Shown: positions 16,175-24,689 of the stretch, piece by piece | How the letters are laid out: every line of letters starts with the position of its first letter | How positions within the stretch are numbered: position 1 is the first letter of the stretch | Assembly (NCBI GenBank): GCA_012514315.1 | Contig: JAAZAN010000183.1 | Coordinates: forward strand, 1-40,558 | Direction of reading: 5' to 3' | DNA length: 40,558 nt | From: Chloroflexota bacterium | Lineage (GTDB): Bacteria > Chloroflexota > Anaerolineae > B4-G1 | The notes under the pieces: model-generated | Told to the model about the DNA's origin: nothing | Database searches by the model: none | What the model saw: the letters and a program-made list of their open reading frames with translations, nothing else | Made by a program: the position numbers and the translations under genes

Positions 16175-18631
16175 ATGATTGGCCGCAGATACCTCTCCGC
16201 TGTGCTGTTGGCAGGCGCCCTCCTGCTCCTGCATTTCACGCCCGTCTTTGCCGACGGGTCGATAGTTGGTGACCGAGACGATGAACTGGCGCGACGCTAC
16301 GTGCCGGTCTTCTACTTCCATCCTGACGAAGTCTTCCGTCCACAACCTGTGGACGTGATCCTGCAAAACGCCCGCCTGCGGCAGAGTCGCCGGCTGTGGT
16401 TCGACGTCAATGTACTGCTGTCGCTGGATCCCCTGGACCTCTGGCAGATCGATACCGATCCCACCTTCTTCCTGGACGTGTGGTATGGCGACGACGGGCG
16501 ATCAGCTTTCACAAACTACACCTCCCATCAGACCTACTACCAGCAGACACTGAGCCCCCACGCGGGCGGCCCACCGCCCACTGTATATGCCCGCGTCGTA
16601 CGCGATGAACCATTCGGCACGATCACGGTCCAGTACTGGGCGCTCTACTTCTACAATGACTGGTTCAATAAGCATGAGGGTGACTGGGAGATGGTGCAGG
16701 TGATACTCCGGGGCGATGAGCATCCCGAGTGGGTGATCTTCAGTCAGCATCACGGCGGAACCCGTCGTCCGTGGCGCTCTGTCTCCGTCGAGGATGATAC
16801 GCATCCGGTCGTCTACGTTGCCAAAGGGTCTCACGCCAACTACTTCATCGGCGATGAGACCTACCCGAATGGTCTGAATGTCGGAACCAGGCGGGTCGAG
16901 ATAATGGATCGCACCGGCAGCGCCGACCGTACGATGCCGGACGTCATCCTGCTAGTCGATCGTGAGACCTATCTGGTCGAGCCGGACGCCTGGCCCGGGA
17001 GCGAGTGGATCAGCTTCGGAGGGCGCTGGGGCGAGACTGCTCCTCAGGCCGATTTTGGTGGTCCCTTGGGACCGGCAGACAAAGGGCTCCAGTGGGATAG
17101 TCCCTACGAGTGGGCGATGAGACAACCCCTTGACACCGACGTCTGGTATGAGAACCGGCTGCGAGTCGCCGTGAATGGTCCTCGTGACCGGGATATCCGC
17201 ATACGTTTGACCGATGAGTATGGCCAGAATCTGGCCGGAGCGGAGGAGTTGGGCAACCTGGCGATCCTGCACCGCGATCCACCACCGGGAACGGTGATCC
17301 TCGCCCACATCGAAACACGCGACGCTGGAATATCCAACCTCTTCCCGGAATGGCCGGACGAGTCTGGGTTGCCGCTCTGCCGCTATGGAGAATGCGCCCT
17401 GGGCGCGTGGACAGTGGAGGCGACGTGGCCGGATGCTGACCGCGAACAAGTCACGCATATGAGCTTCCAGGATGTCCCGCTGGATGACTTCGGTGGGGCT
17501 ACTCTAATACTGGATCCGAATGACAGCCATTCTCTGCAGTTGGGGCAGTTTGCTGTCCGGGCTGCGATCGCGCTCGAAGCTTCAGAACTGCAGATAACCC
17601 GCGCCGCCTGGGACGCGCCCGAGCTGGTCTGGATTGGTGGAATGTTGCCGGCGCATCAGGTCGCGACAGGGTTACTCACCGCTGTGTTGGCGGGTGTTCT
17701 CCCGGCGCTTCTCTACGTGGCGTACATCTATTGGGTGGATCGATACGAGAGGGAGCCCAAACGGCTGTTGGCGACCGCGTTTGTGTGGGGCGCGCTGCCA
17801 GCCGTCCTTGTCGCGCTGTTGGTCGAGCTCTTCTTTGATCTGCCGCCTGACCTCATCGGTGCGCAAGCTCTGGAGGCTCTGCGCTTGGGTATGCTCGTTC
17901 CCCTGTTGCAGGAAGTCCTGAAGGGCTCTGTCGTCGTTCTGATTGCCCGGCGCTATCGACTGGAGTTTGACGATGTGCTCGATGGCATAGTCTACGGGGC
18001 TGTGGTCGGTGTCGGGTTCGCGATGACCGGCAACGTGATCAGCAACCTGGGCAGCTTTGCTCTGTGGGGATTCGCGGGCTTGAACGGTATGGCAATGGCT
18101 GAAGGCGTGGTGCACAGTCTAAATCACGCGATGTACACCGCGGTATTCGGTGCATCCCTGGGGTATACTCAATGGCATGCCAAACGCGAAGACCACCGCT
18201 TAGTCCCTGTTGCCGGATTCATGATCGCGGTGCTGTTCAATGCCCTGCACAACCTGCTGTTGCGACTTCTGATTGGCTTGACAATGTGGACGGTGCTCGT
18301 CACAGGGCTGGGCTTAGTCGCGATGATTGTTCTCGCTCTGTCTGCGCTGTCGCGCCAGCATCGCTGTCTGGAACAGGAACTGCGTGGAGAGATTGCGGAT
18401 GAGCTATACCGGTCAGTGTTGGCTCCTGGCGCTGTCGTACGGCTGATGTGGGCCACTTTTCGGACGCACGGCCTGAAGGGAGCCTGGCGCGCTCGCAGGC
18501 TTCGTCAACTCTGTGCTGAACTGGCCCTCAAGAAGGCCCAGCGACGCGCCCATCCCGATAAGGTTGCTCTCCATCGGACCATCGAGTCGCTCCGTGAACA
18601 GATTGAGGAAGTTGCCAGCCGCATCAGGTGA
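16175..18631 (+). CDS. Vps62-like domain fused to a PrsW-like intramembrane protease domain
   Basis: An 818-residue membrane protein. A signal peptide (residues 1-26) leads to an extracytoplasmic domain of about 450 residues with H167-EGDWE172, the hallmark of the Vps62 family, and related VYVAKGSHANYF. From about residue 495 there is a multi-helix PrsW-like domain, a family of membrane metalloproteases. Its motifs are Q579-E580-xx-K583 (normally EExxK), D603-GIVYGAVVGVGFA followed by TGN where EN is usual, H647/H651, and F688-NALH692. The first glutamate of the EE pair and the E of EN are both changed, so activity is uncertain. The C-terminal 100 residues are cytoplasmic and helical. The spacer to the Nudix-GNAT gene is 75 bases; the ribosome-binding site is weak and distant. 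Confidence 0.75.
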   Translation: MIGRRYLSAVLLAGALLLLHFTPVFADGSIVGDRDDELARRYVPVFYFHPDEVFRPQPVDVILQNARLRQSRRLWFDVNVLLSLDPLDLWQIDTDPTFFLDVWYGDDGRSAFTNYTSHQTYYQQTLSPHAGGPPPTVYARVVRDEPFGTITVQYWALYFYNDWFNKHEGDWEMVQVILRGDEHPEWVIFSQHHGGTRRPWRSVSVEDDTHPVVYVAKGSHANYFIGDETYPNGLNVGTRRVEIMDRTGSADRTMPDVILLVDRETYLVEPDAWPGSEWISFGGRWGETAPQADFGGPLGPADKGLQWDSPYEWAMRQPLDTDVWYENRLRVAVNGPRDRDIRIRLTDEYGQNLAGAEELGNLAILHRDPPPGTVILAHIETRDAGISNLFPEWPDESGLPLCRYGECALGAWTVEATWPDADREQVTHMSFQDVPLDDFGGATLILDPNDSHSLQLGQFAVRAAIALEASELQITRAAWDAPELVWIGGMLPAHQVATGLLTAVLAGVLPALLYVAYIYWVDRYEREPKRLLATAFVWGALPAVLVALLVELFFDLPPDLIGAQALEALRLGMLVPLLQEVLKGSVVVLIARRYRLEFDDVLDGIVYGAVVGVGFAMTGNVISNLGSFALWGFAGLNGMAMAEGVVHSLNHAMYTAVFGASLGYTQWHAKREDHRLVPVAGFMIAVLFNALHNLLLRLLIGLTMWTVLVTGLGLVAMIVLALSALSRQHRCLEQELRGEIADELYRSVLAPGAVVRLMWATFRTHGLKGAWRARRLRQLCAELALKKAQRRAHPDKVALHRTIESLREQIEEVASRIR

Positions 18632-18734
18632 TTCTATTGCTGGCGGTGTCTACGCGACGAGCAGGTCTGTTCCAGAACATTGGCATCGAGCGACCGGTAT
18701 GGTCGATTGACACACCGACCGAGACTCTGTCCGG

Positions 18735-19625
18735 TCAGTGCTTCAGCATACTGGCGAATGCTGCCAATGATGTGTTGCCACGAATGCGCAGACGGGGCAG
18801 TTCGAATAGACCCGCCCGCGACGCGGTTGTTCCCCACTCTGTTGTTACGGCTCCCAGGTAGCCAGCCGACTTGAGAACCGCGATCAGATCATCATCATAT
18901 CGCCCAGACGGATAGCAGAAGAAGCGGGCCGGCTGCCCCGTGTGATACTCGATGGCCTCCTTGACCCCCACCGTCTGGTACACCAGGTACTCGTAGGAGC
19001 GCCCGCGAAGATCGACGTGGTCCCGGCCGTGAGACTGAATCGCCATACCGGCGTCCGCCATCTCCTTCATCTGAGCCCAAGTGAGGTACTGAGGGGATTC
19101 AAAGTGCGCCGGTGTGGCCAGGATGAAGAACGTCGCGGTGAAGCCATACTCCACCAACATGGGGTATACGACCTCATAAGCATCTCGGTAGCCGTCGTCG
19201 AACGTGAGGATGACGGGCTTGTTCGGCAGGGGATGTCCCTTAGTCAGGTGCAGATACAGATCGTCTAGCGTGATCGTGTCGAAGCCGGCAGCGGCCAGGT
19301 ACTGCAACTGAGCTCGAAAATCCTCGGGCTTCACGGTCAGGTCGACACGGTAACTATCGGCGTCCGGCGGCAGTTCCGACACGTAGTGGTACATCAGAAT
19401 CGGAACCTGTGCCTCATCGGGCAATACGACAGCCGTCGGGGTCGGCGATGGTGTCGAAACACGGCGGGGCGCCCGCCTGGTCTCAGGAGTCTCCCAACGC
19501 GCCTGAACGACGATGCTACCCGACATACTCGACACGATAGTCAGGGCAAGCAGCAGTCTCATAGGCGCTATGACGTGGCTGGCTTGCTGCCACAGATGGT
19601 GAAGTAACTCGATAGTGTGAGTCAT
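18735..19625 (-). CDS. Polysaccharide deacetylase family protein (membrane-anchored)
   Basis: A 296-residue carbohydrate esterase 4 (NodB-fold) protein that removes N- or O-acetyl groups from surface polysaccharide. An N-terminal membrane anchor (about residues 20-40) and a Pro/Thr-rich linker put the enzyme outside the cell. NodB motif 1 is TFDDGYRDAY (catalytic base and metal aspartates), motif 2 is SHGRDH (metal histidines), and motif 3 is FCYPSGRYDD. The YHYVSE segment is typical of PgaB/IcaB-like members. I choose ATG 19625, because a promoter (19635-19663) overlaps the earlier in-frame TTG at 19655; the leader is then very short and no ribosome-binding site is seen. Confidence 0.9.
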   Translation of the reverse strand: MTHTIELLHHLWQQASHVIAPMRLLLALTIVSSMSGSIVVQARWETPETRRAPRRVSTPSPTPTAVVLPDEAQVPILMYHYVSELPPDADSYRVDLTVKPEDFRAQLQYLAAAGFDTITLDDLYLHLTKGHPLPNKPVILTFDDGYRDAYEVVYPMLVEYGFTATFFILATPAHFESPQYLTWAQMKEMADAGMAIQSHGRDHVDLRGRSYEYLVYQTVGVKEAIEYHTGQPARFFCYPSGRYDDDLIAVLKSAGYLGAVTTEWGTTASRAGLFELPRLRIRGNTSLAAFASMLKH

Positions 19626-19634
19626 AGTGTCCAA

Positions 19635-19663
19635 AGCGTAGTACAAACTACGCAACGTGTCAA
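19635..19663 (-). promoter_or_regulatory. Promoter for the polysaccharide deacetylase gene
   Basis: Minus strand TTGACA (19658-19663), 17-base spacer, TACGCT (19635-19640). Transcription would start within about ten bases of ATG 19625, giving a nearly leaderless message. The match lies just after the stop of the anti-sigma-like gene. Confidence 0.5.
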
Positions 19664-19701
19664 GCTTGCTGACCCCGGGTGTCCCAAGCTGCTGATCTCG
19701 C

Positions 19702-20634
19702 CTAACGTCTGCGAACGAAGTAAACGATGCCTGTTGCCAAAGCTAGCGCAGCAGCGGTCAGGCCAAGCACCAGCTCGAGCGTCTGCCACGGAGTGCGCGT
19801 GCCATACCCGTTTGTCTCTGGCCAGGTGATCTCGTGATCGCTGGCCTGTCCCGGCGCGCCGCTGCCCAGAAGCTGCTGATCGGCCGTATCATCAGGTGCG
19901 GGTTGCGCAAGGGCAACCGGACCTTCCCCCTGGGGCGGCTCAGGCGCTTCCGTGTCATCCGCCGCTCGTGCGGGGGCCGTGGCCAGTGCTTCTTCAGTCT
20001 CTGGCTCATCTCCCGCACTCAGCTCAGGTGCGGGCGGGGGGGATTCCTGAACGTGCGATCTCTCCGCGGCCTCTGCTTCGGAGGCCTCTGTTTCAGAGGC
20101 ATCGGCCGTATACGCGGATTCCTCCATAGCGGCGATGGCCGATTCTTCAGTGTTCTCCGGAACCTCTATGGCGATCTTCTCAGCCGCAGCAGGCTCGTTC
20201 TCCTCAGCAACTTCCAGGCTCAGTGCCTCCATCTGCGGTTGCGACATAGTCTCCGGCGCCTGAGCGGTCTGGGCGGTTCCGCCCAATAGTATGTTCCCGG
20301 CCAGGACAATCGCAAACATCGCGCTTGTCACAGCCGTTGCAGCCGTGAGCAGTCGCATCATCCACCGGCCTCGGTTGTCCACAGGACGGGACGCGTGAGT
20401 CTGTCCGACCATAGAAGGAGATAGCACAAAATGCCGTGGGGCAGGTACAGTGGGCAGACCTTTCACCAGATCTACGGTGTGGCACAGTGTGTCCAACTCC
20501 GACTGGAGGACGAGGTCGTCCTGCAAACACGATTCTAGATGCAGTCGATCCTCTGGGTCGACCTCGTCGTCAATATATGCCGAGAGCAACGTCTCCGACG
20601 GTCTCGGTTGGGGTTTGCGCATGTTTTTCGCCAT
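19702..20634 (-). CDS. Anti-sigma factor-like membrane protein
   Basis: A 310-residue protein directly downstream of an ECF sigma gene, with a one-base TGATG overlap. The N-terminus (LLSAYIDDEVDPEDRLHLESCL) resembles the anti-sigma domain that holds sigma factors at the membrane. The zinc ligands are incomplete: the usual HxxxCxxC is reduced to H and one C. A membrane helix lies at about residues 92-116. A long Glu/Ala/Pro-rich, low-complexity region (about 120-265) follows, then a second helix (about 283-305) and a basic RRR end. The sigma-binding part and the C-terminal tail would be cytoplasmic and the acidic stretch outside. I infer that it inhibits the sigma factor until an envelope signal arrives. 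Confidence 0.75.
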   Translation of the reverse strand: MAKNMRKPQPRPSETLLSAYIDDEVDPEDRLHLESCLQDDLVLQSELDTLCHTVDLVKGLPTVPAPRHFVLSPSMVGQTHASRPVDNRGRWMMRLLTAATAVTSAMFAIVLAGNILLGGTAQTAQAPETMSQPQMEALSLEVAEENEPAAAEKIAIEVPENTEESAIAAMEESAYTADASETEASEAEAAERSHVQESPPPAPELSAGDEPETEEALATAPARAADDTEAPEPPQGEGPVALAQPAPDDTADQQLLGSGAPGQASDHEITWPETNGYGTRTPWQTLELVLGLTAAALALATGIVYFVRRR

Positions 20635-21239
20635 CAGTCTCTCTGTCCCTCACGTTCAAGACGGTACTGAGACGGCAGAAGTTCCCCTGTCGACTGGAGG
20701 TAGTCCCGCAGCTTCGCGCGGGCGCGGGCCAGGCGTGACTTCACTGTGCCAATCGACACGTCTGTAGCCTCAGCAATCTCTTGATAGCTCATTTCCTGAA
20801 CGTCGGACAGGACCAGGGTGATCCGTTGGTCCGGAGGCAGTGTTGAGATGCCGGATTGGATCACGCCTGCCAGCTCCATCCTCTGCATATGCTCGTCGGG
20901 CATCTCGTTTTCACTGATCAACATCGGGCTGGCTTCTTCCGCATCTTCCCCCAGGTCCTCTATCGAAGTCGCCGGGCGCCGCTTCCGATACCGGATCTCA
21001 TCGTAGCACGCGTTGGCAACGATCCGGAGTAGCCAGGACTTGAAAGACCCCCCTCGGAATCCTCCGATGCCCTGGTAAGCGGAGATAAATGCTTCCTGCG
21101 TTGTGTCCGCTGCCGCTGCCGGGTCCCCCATAATGCGGTACGCAAGGTTGTAGACCTGGTTCTGATATGTCAGCACCAGCTCGTTAAACGCGTCTAGCCT
21201 GCCCCGTTGGGCGGCTGCAATCAGATCGGCTTCTTCCAT
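20634..21239 (-). CDS. ECF RNA polymerase sigma factor
   Basis: A 201-residue extracytoplasmic-function sigma factor. Region 2 (about residues 20-90) shows NLAYRIMGDPAAAADTTQEAFISAY and FKSWLLRIVANACYDEIRYRKR. Region 4 (about 130-185) shows LPPDQRITLVLSDVQEMSYQEIAEATDVSIGTVKSRLARAR with its helix-turn-helix. There is no N-terminal region 1. It is encoded with its probable anti-sigma factor, the usual two-gene switch. No Shine-Dalgarno sequence is visible before the ATG. A standard promoter lies 47 bases upstream. Its own targets cannot be named; no second copy of a distinctive ECF promoter is evident in front of the pair. Confidence 0.93.
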   Translation of the reverse strand: MEEADLIAAAQRGRLDAFNELVLTYQNQVYNLAYRIMGDPAAAADTTQEAFISAYQGIGGFRGGSFKSWLLRIVANACYDEIRYRKRRPATSIEDLGEDAEEASPMLISENEMPDEHMQRMELAGVIQSGISTLPPDQRITLVLSDVQEMSYQEIAEATDVSIGTVKSRLARARAKLRDYLQSTGELLPSQYRLEREGQRD

Positions 21240-21285
21240 GTTGCGTCGCAGTCGTCTACACCATTGGTTGTGGTGACTCAGTCAC

Positions 21286-21313
21286 ATTCTATGCGCCGGA
21301 CGCCAGAAGTCAA
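21286..21313 (-). promoter_or_regulatory. Promoter for the sigma/anti-sigma pair
   Basis: Minus strand TTGACT (21308-21313), 16-base spacer, TAGAAT (21286-21291). It is of housekeeping type rather than ECF type, so basal expression need not depend on the encoded sigma factor. Confidence 0.5.
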
Positions 21314-21346
21314 CGGGCCCGCCCCCGGCGCCGTCTGGACCGTTGT

Positions 21347-22165
21347 CTAGGCTACCTTGTAGTACATCGACAGGCCTCGTTCAAACCACGACCCAGGTAG
21401 TATCTTCTTCAGAAATATGGCGACTCGTTCTGGCCACGGGCCCACGGTGTAGCGTAGCCGGGGTGAGTCCTTGCGGATGACTCTCTCGACCAACTGGGCG
21501 ACTTCCGTTGGCGGTGGGCCGTGCAGCTCATCGGTCTCTGCTACAGCAAGGGCTCGATTGAGTGCCTCGGTGTATGGCGACGCTTTCCCACTGGCCTGGG
21601 TGCGCATGCGGTTCGCAGTGAAACCGGTGCTCAGATCCCCAGGCTCGACGAGTATCACTCGGATGCCATACGGCCGGACCTCCATGCGGAGTGCTTCGGT
21701 CAGTCCTTCCATCGCGTATTTACTCGCGCTGTACAGTCCCTGGAACGGAACGCTGATGACTCCGGCAATCGAACTCACGTTGACGATATGCCCCGAGCGC
21801 TGTGCCCGCATCACGGGCAGAACGGCGCAGCAGACGCGCATTGTACCGAAGAAATTGGTCTCCATCTGAGCTTTCGCTTCGGCGATGGACGTGTCCTCGA
21901 CAGAGCCCGCGATGCCGAACCCCGCACAGTTGATGGCGATGTCGATGCGTCCGGCGTCACTCAGGACTCTCCGTACACCGGCGTTGACCGAGTCGTCGTC
22001 ATCGACATCCATCTCAATCGCCCCATACGGCACATCCAATGTCAGTGCGCTGCGGCTGGCGCCGTATACGCGGTATCCACTCAGGTGGAGATGATCGGCG
22101 CAAGCTCTGCCGATACCGGAGGATGCCCCGGTGATTAGCACGACCCGATTCTGACGATTGTCCAT
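21347..22165 (-). CDS. SDR family oxidoreductase
   Basis: A 272-residue classical short-chain dehydrogenase. The cofactor motif is TGASSGIG, the structural NCAGFG follows, and the active site is an SSIAG serine with YSASK. The C-terminal part (VIRKDSPRLRYTVGPW) is like SDRs annotated as retinol or fatty-acyl related dehydrogenases. I choose ATG 22165, with GGGGGAG nine bases upstream, over a TTG at 22216 that would overlap the peptidase gene. It is 47 bases downstream of the M28 peptidase and is probably co-transcribed. The substrate is unknown. Confidence 0.9.
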   Translation of the reverse strand: MDNRQNRVVLITGASSGIGRACADHLHLSGYRVYGASRSALTLDVPYGAIEMDVDDDDSVNAGVRRVLSDAGRIDIAINCAGFGIAGSVEDTSIAEAKAQMETNFFGTMRVCCAVLPVMRAQRSGHIVNVSSIAGVISVPFQGLYSASKYAMEGLTEALRMEVRPYGIRVILVEPGDLSTGFTANRMRTQASGKASPYTEALNRALAVAETDELHGPPPTEVAQLVERVIRKDSPRLRYTVGPWPERVAIFLKKILPGSWFERGLSMYYKVA

Positions 22166-22212
22166 GCGGGCGCTCTCCCCCTCGGATTGATCCTGCTCTG
22201 CACCTGTTATCG

Positions 22213-24309
22213 TCAACGGCGTTCCGTCTCGCGCAGGGTTCTACTGATCAGGTCCGCAATCTGCTCGACTCGTTGCGTGAGCGCACGGAGGGCCTGAACG
22301 TAGATGGCCTGCCACTCGGTGAAGCCATCCTCCGAACGTCTCTCGATCTCGTACCGAAGCCCTGGCAACACCCACGCGGCGTAACCGCTGAACGGGTCCT
22401 GCGAAGCATAGAGCGACCGGTGCCAGGGGCGTCCCTGTAGCCCGTCCTGGCGGATGAACGTTCTCTCCAATGCCAGTAGGCCTCGGTTGATCCACTGAAG
22501 CGTGCCCTCCGACACGACGTCGCAGCTGAGCAGCGCGTCGCGACCTGCCTCCAATCGGGCGGCCGCCTCCGCCAGGTCGTCCACCACGGCCCGGAGTGCG
22601 GCTGCATCGATCGTGACATTGAGCGTTTGGGCGCGCTTCTCCAGTTCCTGTATGTGATGCCTCAGGTCCAGCGTGTAGCGCGCAACGTCGTAGGGCAGCA
22701 GGTCGGCATTGGCGATCCGGGTCGCCAGCACGCCGTCGACACGGGCGACGGTTGGGCCAAATAGGAACTCCGTGTCGCCGAACCGTTCGTACCATGCCAT
22801 GTTGTCGTAGCTGGAATGGTAGATCGGGACCGGGCTTGCCAGCGAGACGTCTCCCGCAGGAACTCCGATGTGCATATAGAACCCCATGTGATCCGAACCG
22901 CCGCCCAAATTTTCCATGGCAGGTTCTTCACCTGGGGTGTTCTTCGTCCAGTGCGAGTGAACCGTCTCGTCAGTCCCTGGATACTGCACGGCTCCAGTTG
23001 CTTCGATGATCGGACGCTTCAGTGATGGCGACGCCGAGGCCGAGACATTCGGTCCGGTCACCGCCATGTCAGCGTTGATGTAGGCAACGGCTTTCTCCGT
23101 CAGTTCGTCACGGTATTGTTCAACCCACTCTGTCGATCCAATGATCCCGTGCTCTTCCGCATCCCAATGGCCGATGAGGATGGTGCGACGAGGACGCCAG
23201 CCATCCGCCGTCAGTTGGCCGAGCGCATCCACGAGCGTGAGCAGCATCGCGGTCCCGCTGTTCGGGTCCGCCGTCCCGAAATTCCACGCGTCGTAGTGGC
23301 AGCCCAGGATAACCCATTCGTCTGGATACTCACTGCCCTCCAGTATGCCGATGATATTCGTTGCACGGGTCAGCCCGCACGGCTGGTTGACGCGGAGTCG
23401 GACGGTGAGGCCAGGTCCTCCGCTGACGCGATAGGTGAATGGCAGGCTCCCCTGCCAGCCCGAGGGCACGACAGGACCTTCCATACGCTCAAGAATCTCC
23501 CTGGCTGAACCGTGAGGCAGCGGTGCGACTGGTATGGTGTGGAAAGCCACCTCGCTCGGATCCAGACGATGTACATCGATACCGCTGTCTAGTGGCAGTG
23601 CGGGTTCGAACGGCGTGAGGGGGTCGCCGGGGTAGTCGAGCGTCAATAGCGACCCGCGCTGAACGGTGCTCGCGTTGATGAACCGTCCCTCTGGATACTC
23701 GGCGCCAGCGGTATAGCCGCCATCAGCCGGGTCAGAGTAGATGATCAGACCGACAGCCCCATATTCTTGGGCGTACTGTGCCTTGTAGCCCCGGAAGTTC
23801 CCCCCGAAGCGGGCAACGACGATCTTCCCCTCAATCGATACCCCCAGCTCGTGCAGTTGCTCGAAATCCTCCTTCGTTCCATAGTTGGCGTACACAACCT
23901 CGGCTGTGACATCGCCATTCCCACAATAGGCGTTCCAGCCTGGCTTGAGGTCGGGGTGTGAGGAGAATGCGTCTTCGTCAAGGATGTACTCCTGGTTATT
24001 GAGCGGCAAACGGATCGGTGTGACTAGCGCGACATCGATGTCGGTGTCGTCGAGGCGTGGCAGATAGACGTCGTAGGCAGCTTCCTCTACCCTGAGTCCG
24101 GCTGCTTGCATCGCCTCCGCGATGCGCTGGCCCACGCGAACGTTGGCTTCCGTACCCGCGATATGGGGTTCCTGTGTGATGGCCTCCAGATGATGCTTGA
24201 AGGCTTCCGATGTGATCAGTGCCTGCAGGCGTTCCTCCAGAGCCAATTGCCTCTTGGCGTTCGATGGTGTGAATCCGGTCAGGTTTGAACTGGATGTATG
24301 CGTTGTCAT
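22213..24309 (-). CDS. M28 family peptidase (glutamate carboxypeptidase II-like)
   Basis: A 698-residue co-catalytic zinc exopeptidase with the three-part layout of human PSMA/GCPII. A protease-associated domain comes first (YANYGTKEDFEQL, KIVVARFGGNFRGYKAQYA). The M28 catalytic domain then has zinc ligands in GCHYDAWNFGTADPNSG, DAEEHG, NADMAV and IYHSSYDN, with a central GGGSDHMGF. A C-terminal helical dimerisation domain ends the protein. The GCPII family removes C-terminal acidic residues from peptides. There is no signal peptide or membrane anchor, unlike the animal enzyme, so it would be cytoplasmic. I choose ATG 24309 (GGGAGG 12 bases before) over ATG 24345. It is first of a two-gene unit with the SDR. 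Confidence 0.9.
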   Translation of the reverse strand: MTTHTSSSNLTGFTPSNAKRQLALEERLQALITSEAFKHHLEAITQEPHIAGTEANVRVGQRIAEAMQAAGLRVEEAAYDVYLPRLDDTDIDVALVTPIRLPLNNQEYILDEDAFSSHPDLKPGWNAYCGNGDVTAEVVYANYGTKEDFEQLHELGVSIEGKIVVARFGGNFRGYKAQYAQEYGAVGLIIYSDPADGGYTAGAEYPEGRFINASTVQRGSLLTLDYPGDPLTPFEPALPLDSGIDVHRLDPSEVAFHTIPVAPLPHGSAREILERMEGPVVPSGWQGSLPFTYRVSGGPGLTVRLRVNQPCGLTRATNIIGILEGSEYPDEWVILGCHYDAWNFGTADPNSGTAMLLTLVDALGQLTADGWRPRRTILIGHWDAEEHGIIGSTEWVEQYRDELTEKAVAYINADMAVTGPNVSASASPSLKRPIIEATGAVQYPGTDETVHSHWTKNTPGEEPAMENLGGGSDHMGFYMHIGVPAGDVSLASPVPIYHSSYDNMAWYERFGDTEFLFGPTVARVDGVLATRIANADLLPYDVARYTLDLRHHIQELEKRAQTLNVTIDAAALRAVVDDLAEAAARLEAGRDALLSCDVVSEGTLQWINRGLLALERTFIRQDGLQGRPWHRSLYASQDPFSGYAAWVLPGLRYEIERRSEDGFTEWQAIYVQALRALTQRVEQIADLISRTLRETERR

Positions 24310-24421
24310 CGTTGTCAAGTGCCTCCCATCATATGCCGATGTCATTCACGACCGTGTACGGGGACGAGCGTGCGAGTCCATACTTGTCGCTCTCTGCTTG
24401 CCGCGTCGATCGCCGTTCCCT

Positions 24422-24444
24422 AGACGTGATATCTCAGACGTGAT
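24422..24444. repeat. Direct repeat AGACGTGAT, 14-base period
   Basis: Two exact copies of AGACGTGAT (24422-24430 and 24436-24444) separated by five bases lie in the 380-base divergent region, within the leader of the M28 peptidase transcript. It could be an operator; no matching regulator is identified. Confidence 0.4.
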
Positions 24445-24501
24445 CCCAAAGCTGCGGGCCGCGCGTTGTTTCAGCCTATGTGCACGCTGCATTGAGAGGT
24501 G

Positions 24502-24530
24502 AGTATAGGACAAGCGTCCCTGCAAGTCAA
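24502..24530 (-). promoter_or_regulatory. Promoter for the M28 peptidase-SDR unit
   Basis: Minus strand TTGACT (24525-24530), 17-base spacer, TATACT (24502-24507). The expected start near 24495 leaves a leader of about 185 bases before ATG 24309. It is back to back with the promoter at 24557. Confidence 0.65.
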
Positions 24531-24556
24531 AGGCACACCCGTGCAAGCTTGGAGCT

Positions 24557-24584
24557 TTGCCGGATGATTCACGTCGTGTATACT
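24557..24584 (+). promoter_or_regulatory. Promoter for the GHL6-like hydrolase
   Basis: TTGCCG (24557-24562), 16-base spacer, TATACT (24579-24584). The predicted leader is about 100 bases, ending in the strong AAGGAGGT ribosome-binding site. Confidence 0.6.
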
Positions 24585-24689
24585 GCCCCGTGCTGCCGTG
24601 CCTCATTGAGCTGACGGATACGATGATCCAATCCCATGTCAGACTGTGATGGCACAGTCCTATCGAGTGTTCTCTGAAGGAGGTCGGAC

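Noticed and set aside
18632..18734. Terminator between the convergent PrsW-like and deacetylase genes
   Set aside because: Short stems (CGACC/GGTCG and GACCG/CGGTC) exist, but with no T-tract and weak pairing.
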